A stretch of 64,000 bases of DNA from Dichetophora obliterata (taxonomy: Eukaryota; Arthropoda; Insecta; Diptera; Sciomyzidae): contig OY986439.1 in the NCBI GenBank assembly GCA_963920525.1, positions 38,816,819-38,880,818 of the forward strand, written 5' to 3'. The notes under the pieces were generated by a model. The model saw only the letters and a program-made list of their open reading frames with translations, searched no databases and was not told where the DNA came from. The position numbers and the translations under genes were made by a program. Shown here piece by piece: positions 34,589-47,520 of the stretch (position 1 is the stretch's first letter; the number at the start of each line of letters is the position of its first letter).

Positions 34589-36582
34589 TTCAATTCAATT
34601 CAATTTTAATTTATTTTGATTAATTTGTTAGCATATAAGAACATAGGTCTTTTGCATGCCTTTACTATAACAGTAAATAAAAACTAAAAAATATCATTGA
34701 GCAATGAATATAAAGTAATTAAGTAACTTCAATTTAATATAAAAAAATTTATATAGTTTAAATAGAGTTTAATATAATTTAAATAAATAATCAATTTCAA
34801 TTTAAATTTATATAATATTCAACAATTTTCATCCTTTTTTGATAATATAAAGAAAAACATAAACTGAAAAGCAAGAATGAAGTAGTTAAGTGAAGGAAAG
34901 AAAAGAAAGAAAAGATAGAAAATAGCTATGAAAAGTGTTTGAAAATTAAATGCTTAAAGGCCTATTGGTTGGAAACAATTTTAACATGGTTTGGCAGTGA
35001 ATTCCACAATCTGATAGTGCTGACGAAAAACAGCCTGCTAGACCTTTTGTAATAAAAGCGAGGTATCAAGAGGTTGAGGTTTTTGCCCGACCTACAGAAC
35101 TGAAGTTTCTCAAAAAGATAAAGTGGACGACGTGAGTAGATGATTTTGTGCAAAAAGATACAATTTCTTGCTTCAAGATAGCTAACAAGGCTACGTCCAA
35201 GTAATTTTGCGCAGAAGGAAGAGATATGGTCAAACTTCTTTAAACCGTAGACATAACGAGCCGCATTATTGAGAGCAACTAATAACTTGTGCAACGATCT
35301 CGAGTCGAGTTTGCTATAAACAACTTCAAAATAACTTATAATTGGCATCAGTAGCTGCAAAACCAGTTTTCGTCTCATCCCAACGGGTACAAACGATGCC
35401 GTCATCCTAAGGTTCCTTAAAACAAAGTATATTTTGCTCACACTAGAATTGATGTGATCCTCACAGGACAACGAGGAGTTCAATTGAAAACCAAGATTTG
35501 ATACCTTGCTTACGATTTTTAATTCAGTGTCATTAAGGAATATCAAAGGGAATTCAATATTTATGAATGGAGTGCTAGATTTCGGTAAAACATATGATTT
35601 TAAGGGATTTAGCTTGAGTTTATTTGTTCTGGCCCATTCTGCTACCATGTTCAAGTCTTCATTCATCCTAACACATAAATCTTCAAGGAGGCCAGTAGGC
35701 CTAGACAAATACAATTGAAGGTCATCAGTATATGCATGCATGGTGACATTATTACATTTGTCGAATATATCATTGATGAACATAGTAAATATAAGTGGCC
35801 CAAGAACTGAGTCCTGGGGAACTCCGCTAGTAGTTGTCTTGAACGCTGAGAAGTTTAACCCAGCCTTAACTCTTTGGGCCCTTCCACTTAAATAGCTACC
35901 TAATAAGCGTACAGATATATCAGAAAACCCGAAATTACACTTCAGTTTCCAGCACAATATGGAGTGGTTGACAGTATCGAATGCTTTTGAGAAGTCCAAA
36001 AGGCAAAGCAAAGTCAGATGCCCATTATCAAAGGGTACTCTTATATCATCTAAAATTTTAACTATGGCTGTGGAGCAGCTGTGCCTAGAACGAAAACCAG
36101 ACTGAAATTTTGACATGAAACCAAGGTCATTTATGTAGTCAGAAATCTGTTTAGCCATAATAGACTCACAGATCTTTGATACAGACGACAGTAAACTTAT
36201 TGATCTGAAGTCACATGACTCAATCGCATTGGATTTTTTTGCTATTGGGATAATAGTTGCCACTTTCCAGATCGCAGGAAAGCAAGAGGTAGTAAGGATA
36301 TGGTTATATATATGCACAAGATGGCTAAAGACGAATGGCAATATCAATTTTAGAAATCTCATAGAGATACCATCCTCGCCTGAGGCATTCGATTTTATTT
36401 TTCTGACACAACGTACTATATCCAGTTCACTTACAGTTACAAATTCAAACTCCATGGGAAAAACAGAATCAGATCTAAAATGATCAATTGATGGAGCAGG
36501 TTCACCAGATATCGAATTTGCAGTGAAGTAATTATTCAGATAATTGGGATCAATTTGACAAGCATCATTTATAACTTCTCAT
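34589..36582 (-). pseudogene. CR1-like LINE reverse transcriptase (copy B), nearly open
   Basis: Minus-strand remnant with one open frame of about 540 codons from the 5' truncation at 36,582 to the stop at 34,962. It covers the whole reverse transcriptase: KVATIIPIAKK, FQSGFRSRHSCS, LLDFSKAFDTVNH, TSGVPQDSVLGP, AYTDDLQLYLS, then the C-terminal domain. Two hallmark motifs are altered: PQGS reads PQDS and YADD reads YTDD. The change next to the catalytic acids and the missing endonuclease make it inactive. The 3' end at 34,589 has the same TTCAATTCAATTCAA tail (plus-strand view) as copy A at 11,246, so both belong to one family. The RT and C-terminal text is also collinear with copy A. CR1-like is my clade call. 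Confidence 0.88.
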
Positions 36583-36762
36583 TATGGATTTTTAAAAGTC
36601 AAACAAAATTTGGGCCTTACTGTACAAATAGGCATGGTATATCACATACAAACGGAATACATTTTTGGCATACATTCTGAATGAAAATGAATTAATAAAA
36701 TTAAATTTTATTAACAATTGTTATATGTGATACTTTGCAATCGTTCAAAATATGTGGTTCAT

Positions 36763-36820
36763 TTTTCAAAACTTCGAAAATATTTTTTGCAAATATAAGC
36801 GGCTTTTAAACTTTTAAAGA
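36763..36820 (+). repeat. 58-bp direct repeat, right copy
   Basis: Exact match to 34,358-34,415. Followed immediately by CAGTGGCCATGGAACCTCCC, which in the left copy appears about 85 bp later, consistent with an indel between two copies. Confidence 0.85.
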
Positions 36821-39800
36821 CAGTGGCCATGGAACCTCCCATACAAGTGAACTTTATAAAAACAGAGTTTTAAGGTATTAAATTTTGAAAGTATGTAAAA
36901 ACTCTTCTTTAACTGACTCGACTTAGGCAACTTTTATAGTTTATTTAATAAAATTTAAACAATACCTCAAATTGAAACTTCTCTGAGAGTTGCATTTCAT
37001 CATAAACTTTTAAAATACTAAGCACAAATTTTGGTTTAAAATTTGAGGTCCACCAAATGGGCTAATTTTATACCATTTTTAGGATAGCTCTTTCTTTGAT
37101 CGAAAAATTTAACTATCTATGATGTTTTTTATTGCACTTTAAAACAATTTAAGTCCACTTTCAAGATTATTTTTAAATCAAAATCATACATGAAATCATG
37201 AAATCATACAAATGAACAAAAATATCCTTACAATAATTTGGCTTTAATAAATTTTTGTAATTTAAAGATAAAAATTGTGTTTGACACCCCTTGGAAAATT
37301 CTGTCTACGGGTGTTTGCCACTTAAGTCCTGAAAATTGTTTGAAGGTCCACCCTAAAATACAGTTAAGTCTGCTACACAGTATTTTAACACCTTGGCATT
37401 TGTGGCAGTCTTAATTATACACTTTAATTCATGATTTATTAGTGATTTATTCATTGCGTCTGCTTCTTTCTATCTGTCCAATATATCAGATGTCTGTTAA
37501 ATTGGCCGTCTGTGAATTAGGAATTTCTCCTGAAATATATAGTTTAATAGCCAAACATGCTCAGAGGCTAGAACTTGTCTGCCAGTTACGTTTCATTTAA
37601 TATACTTTTTTTTCAGTTGATTCATGTAATTTCTGTACCATTTGTTTCATGCTCATTTTATAACGCTTCAATGCGTTTCAATTCAATTCGTTGCGTTTTC
37701 AAGTCGGAGATTAAACTTTGTGAACGCACAGGAAATCACACTTGAAACCGCAAACATCAATGTGTGGGCAGCTAACCGAGTCCATGTGTATTTATGTGTA
37801 ATTGTGTGTGTGCGAGTGTTTGTGGTAGAGCCTACCTGTATGCTTATTTGTGCTTTTGTCTTTTGCTTGCGGTTTATTGTTTGTTGAAATGAGCAAATGT
37901 TTAATTTCCGGTTTTAAGATTTCAGTAAAATTTAATTATAAATGATTTATTTATGGTTCCAACGAAGACGAGTATGAAACAATTTTTAACAGTTTATAAA
38001 TGAGAAATTTAAAAAATAACTGTATTTAACAAAGTGTTTTTTTAAATTGTGTGCTGAATTAGATGCATCACAAAAGTCAAACAAACAATTGTTAAGAACC
38101 CTTTTTTTAAGTCTAACAAAATGTTGTTTCAGTTATTCTAATATTTAACATTCACAAACATATATCTTAATACTTGATCTGGATTAATCCTTGGAGTATA
38201 AAACGAAAATAAACAACTTTAAATTTTCTGGATAATGCTATAAAAGTTGTATTAATATTATATCCCCACAGTATAATGTAAGGATAAAAAATGTAAACTT
38301 ATGAAAAGAGAGCAGTTGAACCGATTTAAGGATAGACGAATTTGATACAAAAAACCTTTCTAGAAGTTATGCAAACTTCGCTCAAGTGGATGTAAAAAAC
38401 CCCTAAAGTAGTTGAAATTATTTTGTGGTACAACAAAGTATGCTGAAAAAAATTGTTATACATAGCCGCAGTCATGCGAGGCCGCAGGACATGCTGACCT
38501 TAAGTGACTGAAGCACACGAAAGAAAACAAACATTTTAAAAATGTCTGCTAAAAGCAGCATATGAAATGCTTAGTTATTTAAGGTAAAAGAATTTTTATT
38601 AACATTTTAAGAATATAAAAGTGTACCTTTGCGATAAAAATAAAACAGGTTCATGCAAAGATCTTAGTCTAGACTCTGGCGTATGTTATGACATCAAAGG
38701 CCGCATAGGTCAAAAGAAAGAAAACATTTGTAAAAATTATGACCATACTTGGACATGAGTTGTAATAAAGGAAACAACAAATACTAACCCATTTACAACC
38801 AGTGGTCGAAATATCGTCAAGGGCATTTACTGCATGATTATGTAAAACGGAACGAACGCTGAACGTCGTGAAAGAAGAGAGCACCAATATTTTTTGATAT
38901 GGAAAAATGTATTGCTTACCGTGTCTCGCTTCACGTTCAGCCTTCTTTTCGTTTTACCTAAACATGCAGTTAGAATTTTTTGTACGCTAGCGAAAAATAG
39001 ATAAAACTAAGCAGTCTATAAAATATGCTATCTGTGTTGACTTTACAGTCGCGCAAATCGATTTTCAAGAACATGTTGTCAAAAAAATTGTAAGGATTGC
39101 AAAATATATAAATGTATAAATAAATAAATATTATAATAAAAGAATAGAATATTTGTAAATATAATATTAATTATTAATAGAAACATATAAAAAAAAACAT
39201 GACAAATCAAATCAATATGTAGTGTGTTTGCCAATTTTGTATAACGTATCCTCCGGTAGAGAATGCATCAAAATGCGGGAATGTGCACTTTTATTATTGT
39301 TAAAGTCCTGTTGCCGTTGGCTAATGAGCTTTAAAAGTAACGTTACTTGAGTAAGCTGACGAAATTTAAAACACGTTTTTTTATGCCAAGGTTTGAAGTG
39401 TCATATTCATATATGGGCATTTTCACATAAAAGTCTAACGTGATCAAAAAATGAAAAATTATTAAAAACTTTCTATTTAGTGATATTATTTAAGAGAAAC
39501 ATTTTAATTTTATTAACTTAAGAAATTTCTATATAAAATCATTAACCATGATGAATCTTCCGTTTCACAAATGTAGTTTGATTTTTGGTAAATGTTTCGT
39601 AAACCTTTTTGTTTTAGTAAAAATGAAAGGCATTGGCTAAAGATAATAGAAAAATGGTTGAGGCAAGAAAAGGAAAATATAAAAAAATTTGTTTGTTAAT
39701 TACTATATTACATAATAACTTAACTATCTAATTACTTAATTACCCAATTGAACTTCTATGGAAATTTAAGTAACGTAATGCCAGATCAAAGGACTTGGTA

Positions 39801-40119
39801 AAAAAAAATATAGCAGGAGGGGACTGCCGCCCGAAGCGAAAACATATATGTAAAATAGTAGTATTCCCCGGAAGACTTTGTTCTGCGACGGACCGCCTTA
39901 ATGCTATATAAGAATTTTCATGTTAATCGAAAAAATTTTTTATATTTTCACCCCCTCAATCTTTTATTATTTCCTTCAAAATATTTTTTATTCAGATAGT
40001 ATTTTTATTTTGTAATTACACTAAACTATATTATTACATTTAAATTGAATATGGTTGATATACAAATAAAATACAGGGAGCAATATAGAATGAAAAATAA
40101 TCCTCAAAAAGGATATTTA
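36821..40119. other. Intergenic, nothing recognised
   Basis: AT-rich DNA with a GTGTGTGTGCGAGTGT phrase near 37,800 and a short GC-richer patch at 39,810-39,905. Frames here (37,642-37,887 and 38,669-38,887) show no known domain. Confidence 0.45.
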
Positions 40120-41655
40120 GTTTTTTTCTTTCAATGTATAAGAATTGAAGCTGTTGCTAAATTAAAAAAATTTACTTTTTTTTATATATTATATTTTGTT
40201 TGATGGATCTTGAAGTCTCTTTAAATGCCTGCATTTAAGATCCTGCTACAAGGAAAACAGAAAACATAGCAAGCAAAGTGCAGTTTATTTTCTGCCCCCG
40301 ATTCGGTTCATCCGTACATCCGGTTCATCATTAATGTACATTATATTCATCTTTTATCACTTCATTATATTTTAAGTTATGAGTTTTAATATAAAAAACA
40401 AACTAAAACATAAACAAAAATATAAATGAAACTTATTGAAATAATTAATATACACTTAAAATATTGTACATAATAATACACACATACATAAAATTTGTAT
40501 TCACATACATTTCATTGAATTTCATTTACATTATTTTCACTGCTTGCGCCATTAATCATTGCATTATATTTTTAAAAAAGATACTATAGGCTTATGGTAG
40601 CTGAAATAAGAAACAAAAAGTTTTGGACGATGCAGTCCCACTCATGATAAAATCTTTATTAGGTAGCCTTGACAACTACTTATTTTCTCACGAGCTGCAA
40701 TTTCAAACAAAAGAAATCAATGTTTCACACACATTGGCAGCTTTCAGCGGAGTCAATAGTCGGCAACTGTTTTTTTTTTAAATTTGAGTCAGAAACCTTT
40801 GCAATTGAATGATCTGAATACGGCCAATGTGTGTGGCACACGTTCTCTATTTTATTTTATTTTCTTTTGCTTGACATTCGATGGTCGAAACACGAAATGT
40901 CATTCCTACCTATTACTAGTCCCAGTCAGAGAATATGCTGGCGACATTTATAAAACTACAAATGTTTTTATGTTGGTCATGAAATTCAAATACACGCTTT
41001 TGAATTTTGGCTACCTGGCGCTCAGCAAATGCAGCAAGCATGGCAAAATTAAACAAGGTAGTGTTAGAGCGGAGAGCCGGTGACCGAAACTGTCAAAACG
41101 ATGTTGACATTTCATACAAAATCTGCAACCAATGAGAATGCAATATGAATCTGCAAAGATAGTTATGGTCACTTAGAAAGAGAAAACATTCAGCCCTAAT
41201 GCTACCTTGGCTAATTCTACTTTGGCAGCAAGCAACCATCAATAAGTTTATCTGCTGACAAATCGTTCCTTCATAAAGAAATCAGGAAGGATCATTACTG
41301 TTTTTTCTGTCAATGTATATGTAGATCTGTAGCTGAACTAAAATACATTTACAACAACAATTACCAAGCAAATCTACTACAACGATGAACAGAGAAGAGC
41401 AGTATCGCATCGGTTGCGCAACGTTAGAGTGAATGAACCGAATTGGCGGCGAAAAATAAAAAGCACTTTGCTTGCTATGTTTTTTGTTTGCCTGGTAGCA
41501 AGATCTCAAGTGAAGCCATTAAAAGAGACTTCACGGCCAGTCAAACAAAAAGCAAATATCAAACATTTTAAATTTATTTTATTTAAGCCTACAGCTAGCT
41601 CTACATATACATTGAAAAAAACAGTAACATTCAGTAGCTGCATTCCCGTGGTCGT
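40120..41655. repeat. Foldback-like cluster of inverted modules
   Basis: One module runs TTTCAATGTATAAG, GAAGTCTCTTTAAATG, AGATCCTGCTACAAGG, ACATAGCAAGCAAAGTGC, CGATTCGGTTCATCC from 40,120 to 40,312. The same landmarks appear inverted from 41,655 back to 41,425. A third partial copy (TTTTTTCTGTCAATGTATATG) lies at 41,304-41,340 in forward orientation. The part at 41,352-41,429 is shared with 1,473-1,550. No transposase frame is seen. Confidence 0.6.
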
Positions 41656-44244
41656 TGATTTAGAGCGTGGCTCTATTTTATTCCCAAAAAAAAAAAACAA
41701 AATTTAAAACCAACTCGATTTCTAGCTTTATTTCTGATCTTAAAATGCTGCCGAGTTTCAAGCATTTTTTATTAAAACGAACATAGTTGGCAAATCTAAA
41801 TAACTATTCATTTTCCTATTTTGACGTTTCACCGCTCAATGGGCGTTTTGGTATTGTTGTTTTGTTTTTGTCCTTAAAACAGCTGTTTCAAGACTGTGTT
41901 GACAAATTGATATAAAGTTGAACTAACGTTGTTTTACTGAGATTTGATCTGTTCTAGTGCTACGGGAATGCAGCTAATGTTTCGCAGCGGAGCAAAGGGA
42001 GGAGAAAGAACGATGCGTCAGCAGAGGAACTTATTGATGGTTGCTTGCTTATGTTTTCTAAGTTTCCTATCTTATCTTTGCTGTCTGTCTTTGATGACGA
42101 GAGTTACTCGGAAAAAGACAATGACGCAAACCAAAGATTTACCCTCTACCAAAATCGTTCAACGCGCCTAAAGAAGTTTTCACTTCAAAAGTTTTCACTT
42201 CAAAAAAACCAAAAAAAGCCAACCAACTTGAGAAGCTCCACCTTTAAAAGAAGTTGGTTAAAAAAAACTCAAAGTAAACACAAGTAATTGCAGCTCGAAT
42301 TATTATGAAGTACATTTAGCACCCCTTTACGCTTGTGCCGCTAGATACCGCTCAAACTGAAATGCGACAGCGACAGCGGGGGTCGTGTTACAAGAGCATT
42401 GCGCAGAAAAACACAAAGCAACACAAAGGCTATAAGTTGAACAAGTGCCGATGACACTTTTAAGTCAAGGCTAAGAATTCGAGCGAACCAATAAATTATG
42501 TTTAAAATATTAATTTATGGGGAAAATTTGGAAAGGTTAATAAACTGAAAGTGATTGGTGAATTATTGATTTTTCAAACTAGATCTAAAAAATTTTGGAA
42601 TTAAAGGAGGAGTCTTGGAAATAGTGGTAAAATTATTGTAAGAAAAATACTTGCATAAATAGTTTATAAGCCAATACATTTGAAAATAAAATATAGATTT
42701 TAACGAAAACAAAATCTGAGCTAATCAGCTCTTGTTATAATTAAAATTCTCAAACTCGGCTTTTCAGCCGAAAATCTAAAGAGAGGCTCTCTAGCCAACA
42801 ATAATACCGGATTGGTGCGCTTAAACACCAATCGCTTTTTATGACAGGCTTATTCGTGATAAGTGAAAAAAATGTATATTCTATCTTTTTCCAAATAAAC
42901 ACCACACACCTAACACTAGGACCTTCTTTGTGGTATGTGAACATTTTTTTTTTATATTTTAATGTTTTTTTTTAGCAAGAACTTGTAAAATATATTTTTG
43001 CTAAAATTTCGTGTATATGTAAATTTGGGGATTTTGAAAAATATTCTGTACAAAACTATAAAACTGAAATTTCGTAAAATTTTCAGAGCAGCATAAAAAG
43101 ACCATAACTACCACAAATGAAAAGATAGCAAATAATTATTTAAGCTTTACATAATTAAGACTCCTAATTACAAATTTGTATACTTATACAAATTTATGAC
43201 TTCTTTTCCATACCTTCTTTTGTCCATCTCGTTACACTGTACTGTGAAAGATTTCAAGTCATAAGATAAATATTTGTTGAATTTGAAAAGACTCATCGCT
43301 TTGATACAATCATTTTGTATGGGAGATAGGCATGCTTTTCATACATTTGGCTAATTTAACTTGATAGTTAGTTTTTGAATAAACGAATAAAACGAATTTC
43401 ATTACAATAGCTTCTAAATAATTTCTTGGTGTTCAGTACAAATCTACTGTATACTTCTTGCTCCTTTTTTTTTTGGATTCACCCGGAGGTATGAATCTTC
43501 CAAAGATACGTATACCCGACCTATACGCATGCACGATTTACATTCAAGGCTCTGCCCGAATCAGCCGGAACAGACAGAATGTACCTACGTACTAAACATA
43601 CCCCCTATTGGCAATTAGGATTTTTCACTAAGCACATTAATTAGCTTTTCAGCGGAATTTAAAAATTTAATATATAACAAACGCGTATTTAAGTATATTT
43701 AATTCCATTTAAATAAGCAACATCGAATTAAATTATAGTGATTATCAATTTAAGGTACCCGAAAAACAATCCTGATTTCAAAAACAATCCAAAACACTAA
43801 ACTCATTTTAACTGGTTTGCAGCCATTATCCAACCCAAGGACCTACGTGGAAATGAGATAAATCTCATACCCGCCAAATCAAAATCCCAATTAGTTGGAT
43901 ATGCATTTGGGCCAACGCAGGCATAAACTTGTATGGAATAGAGATATACTCTGGCACACCAATCCAGGTGATAGTGTGAGTTCAGTTTAATTTCAAATCA
44001 GGAAACCACGTGAGCACGTAAATCCCAATTCGATTAAAAATTAAATTATTGAATAATTAAAAAGTAAGTTTTAAAAACGATTCATATTTGATGGTGCTTA
44101 CTTTATAAAACATAATATCGAGACAAAAAGGAGAAACAGAACAATCTAAATTACCGATTGTTATAAAACTGTGTTAGGTATAATAGGATGAAATTAAATT
44201 GATTTAGTTATTTAAATGTAATATAATTTTCCGTTTTAAGACGT
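41656..44244. other. Intergenic; possible repeat remnants
   Basis: GGGAATGCAGCTAATG at about 41,965 echoes the inverted module at 41,635-41,650. A GATTGGTG/CACCAATC hairpin sits near 42,815-42,840. GC-richer patches at 43,480-43,600 and 43,830-43,960 look like worn repeat fragments. No gene can be supported. Confidence 0.4.
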
Positions 44245-47200
44245 CTACCGAATCACAAAATTAATCATGTTGAAGTTATCATTGAAATCACTGCACATAC
44301 ATCGTAAAGGTTCATGAAGAGCGTAATTAGAACTGCACTGACTCAACTTGAAAAACAGAAAATGTCTAGTTCCTCTCCTTGGGATGTTAAAATTTAGAGC
44401 TGAGACGAGATATTCCGAATTAATCTCGCCACGAAGTAATTTATACAGAAACATGACATTAAGCATCATTCTTCTGCTTCTTATGCCGTGGTTATGCTAG
44501 CCAAACATGTTCGGTGTTCATTTCTGTTAATTTCTTCTCTTCGCTGAAATGTTTGTTTGGTGGTTATGCTATGATTGGTGGCACAGTTGCATTATATGTA
44601 ATAGTATGTCAAAATACAAAAAAGCACAATCCTAATTTGCATTTGTGTACTTAAAATTAACTAATTCAAATACACGAACTGATATAACTTACTCTGAATT
44701 TTTATTATAATATCTTAAACAAAATGGTTTGCATATATCTGACATGCTAGCTAGCTGTTTATGTTAAGGGTTACGTGAAGACACAATCAACTTCACTTTT
44801 TAATACTTTTACCTACTTTTTTGATGCTATTATACAAAATGACTACAGCCAACACTGGAAAGTTCGGCATGTTTGGCGTTTCAATTAGCAATCAAAATGT
44901 TCATTCCGAGAGCGAGAAAATGAATATGAGAGAAAGTTCATTTCTTAATTTTATACGTGAAACAATAACAACAAAAAATGTTCGGCAATCATGTTTGGCT
45001 AGCATAACCACGGCATTAGGGAAGGTAGTAAAATAGTTTTAAGGCGTATTTCATACGATGGAAGCATAATATTGGGGTTTCAACGGTTATGACGTAAAGC
45101 AAAAAGTAAAAACTGTTTATGAATGGATTCTATGGCGTCGATGTAGACATTATATTGTGGGTTCCATACAACTGATGCATATTCAAGAATTGGCCTTACG
45201 AGAGAGGTATATAATAATTTAGTAGTAAAGGGTTTGAATTCTTTAGCCCATCTTTTAATGAAACCAAGGACTCCTCTTGCCTTATTTATCACCATATTAA
45301 CGTGCAGATTGAAGCGAAGTTTTAGATTCATAATAACACCAAGATCGAGAAAACTGGAAACTATTTCTAAGTTAGTGTTATTTATAGTGTAATTTATGTT
45401 ACTAGCAGATCTTCGCGAGAATATCATTTGCTTACATTTTTTTAAATTGAGATTTAATATATTTAAGCTACACCAGTCCACAAGTCTATTTAGATCAGAT
45501 TGTAAAAGCTGTCGTTCTTCGGGTGATTTGTAACAAAGAAAAAGTTTCACGTCGTCAGCGTACATTAAGACGTTACAGTGTTTTATTACCGAAGAAAGAT
45601 CATTAATGAATAGTAAAAACAAAACCGGAAGAGAATAGTAAAAACAAAACGCCAGAAGTGACCGAAATACTTTTTGAAAGAGAATTCTTATATAAAACCT
45701 TTTGACTACGTCTAGATAAATACGAATTTATCCAATTTAATAATGTGACAGGAAACCCAATAAGGTGGAGTTTTTTCAAAAGAAGAGTATCATAAACACT
45801 GTCGAAAGCTTTGCTAAAGTCCGTATAAATAACATCAGTCTGCAGTCCCAAAGTAAAACCATTTATAACACGCGTAGTAAACTCTAAGAGGTTTGTTGTA
45901 GTGGACTTACCTTTCAGAAAACCATGTTGAAAGACAGAAATGGTGGAAGACACGGATTGGGTTAATTGATCAGTTATGATATTCTCAAATAACTTAGGGA
46001 TTGCACTTAATTTTGCAATTCCTCGATAGTTAGAAACATCTATCTTGGAGCCAGATTTATGAAGGTGTATAATATAAGAATCCTTCCATATAATAGGAAA
46101 ATAACCACTATGCAAGGAAATATTAAAAATGTTTGCTAGAGGAGTACACAGGTTTGTAGCACATTGCTTTAAAATACAGCTTGAAATTTTATCAAAGGCG
46201 GTCGTAAAAGAAGATTTTACTTGTCGAAGATAACACATTACAATATTTGGGTCCATTACAGGAGTTTCAAAAGAGTTAACTGGCGGGAGAAAGGGATACA
46301 CCGTGCTAGTATTAAATGGTATATCGGAGTAAGTTGATTTAAAGAAGTTTGCAAACATGTTAGAAATCACATTGTCACAAGATGATTCTTCCTGATTGAA
46401 TTTCATAAGGGGTGGAAAGCTGGAGGCTTTACGTTTTGAGTTAACAAAACTATAGAAAAGTTTTGGATAATTTTTAAATTGAGATTTTATATTATTTATA
46501 TAAGCAGAATAGCATTGTTTATTTAATAGTTGATATCTATAACGACAAGAAGTATAGGAAGCAATGTCTAAACTAGAACCAGGTATTTTATATTTTTTAA
46601 ATAAACGATTTTTTAAATTTTTAAGTGCCTTTAGATCATTTGTTAGCCAAGGTGGAGTTAAAGGTTTGGAGAAACACCTTTTTTTGTTGGGACGGACAAT
46701 AAGAAACACCTTTGCAGAGTATCATTGAAAAACTGTACAGAAGATTCGACGTCATAATATGAATATGATGTTCCGCTAGTTAAAATTGGAGACCAATCAG
46801 TCTGCGAAAGTAAGGAATTAAGTTTTACACATTCCGTTTTCTTAAAATTATAAACTTTTTATTTTGCGCATCAGCAGTTACTTTATCTTCTTTTTCGTGG
46901 GGGAGTAAAACTGTTATTTCAAGAGTTGGATGATGTACATCTTCTGGAAGAGATACGGGATTCGAACAATGGAGATTAACAGTAGTGCATCTATCTACAA
47001 ATACAAGGTCTAGGGTTCTGTGGTTTATGTATAAAATATCATTGACTTGTTGAAGACACAGATCAGACAGCTTATCTAAGAAGTCATTTATCCAATCACT
47101 ATTGGAAACAGGAGTAAGAAATGAAGAATCGTCAGACGATCTCCAAGTCACAAAAGGTAGGTTAAAATCACCCAGCACAATAAGAACGTCTTTATTTTTT

Positions 47201-47520
47201 AACAACTTATGAACTTTTTCGATGGCGTGTAAATGTTTTAAATACATTGTTAAGTCACATTTAGGAGGAATGTAAGAGCAGGACATAAATAATACTATTA
47301 TTTAATTTTACTGCAACACAAATGAACTCAATGTCACTGGTGTCAAGAATTGTCAATTCTTCAGATACAAGCGAGTTTTGAACAGGCTATCAGAACACCA
47401 CCACCGATCTTATCATCATTGAATCTGGATATAAAGTAGGTTTCGGTATCGTTTCGGAATTTTCTTTGATTTGGATGGATATCTTTTCTTAAATAATTAA
47501 AGCAAGGAATTATTAGCAGC
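44245..47520 (-). pseudogene. LINE with endonuclease and RT domains, broken and carrying an insertion
   Basis: Minus-strand non-LTR retrotransposon, CR1/Jockey type. From the 5' side it has an endonuclease part (KIGGGVLIACS, VLIVLGDFNLPFVTW, NHRTLDLVFV; 46,825-47,520), a linker, and the reverse transcriptase (PPWLTNDLKALKNLK, GYFPIIWKDSYI, NYRGIAKLSAIPKLFE, TDFSKAFDSV, LMYADDVKLF). The C-terminal domain at 44,245-44,480 has LLRGEINSEYL and FNIPRRGTRHF. Damage: frame shifts between endonuclease segments, loss of the PQGS motif at 45,608-45,650 (replaced by an 18-bp duplication), a TGG-to-TGA-type stop at 45,080-45,082, and a 532-bp element at 44,484-45,015. ORF1 and the start of the endonuclease are missing. 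No poly(A) tail is seen. Confidence 0.88.
44484..45015. mobile_element. Harbinger-like non-autonomous element inside a LINE
   Basis: A 532-bp element with perfect 26-bp terminal inverted repeats (44,484-44,509 and 44,990-45,015; outer end TGCCGTGGTTATGCTAGCC). It is flanked by TTA on both sides (44,481-44,483 and 45,016-45,018). A 3-bp TWA duplication is the usual mark of PIF/Harbinger elements. Removing the element plus one TTA rejoins the LINE C-terminal frame exactly, which confirms both borders. No transposase is encoded. Confidence 0.9.

Noticed and set aside
34358..36820. 58-bp repeats as a LINE target duplication
   Set aside because: They do not abut the element ends and are far too long.
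42760..42776. Histone-type 3' stem-loop (CGGCTTTTCAGCCG)
   Set aside because: The stem is too short, flanks do not fit, and there is no histone ORF.
43480..43960. Coding remnant on the minus strand
   Set aside because: Open stretches are under 50 codons in competing frames and match no family I know.
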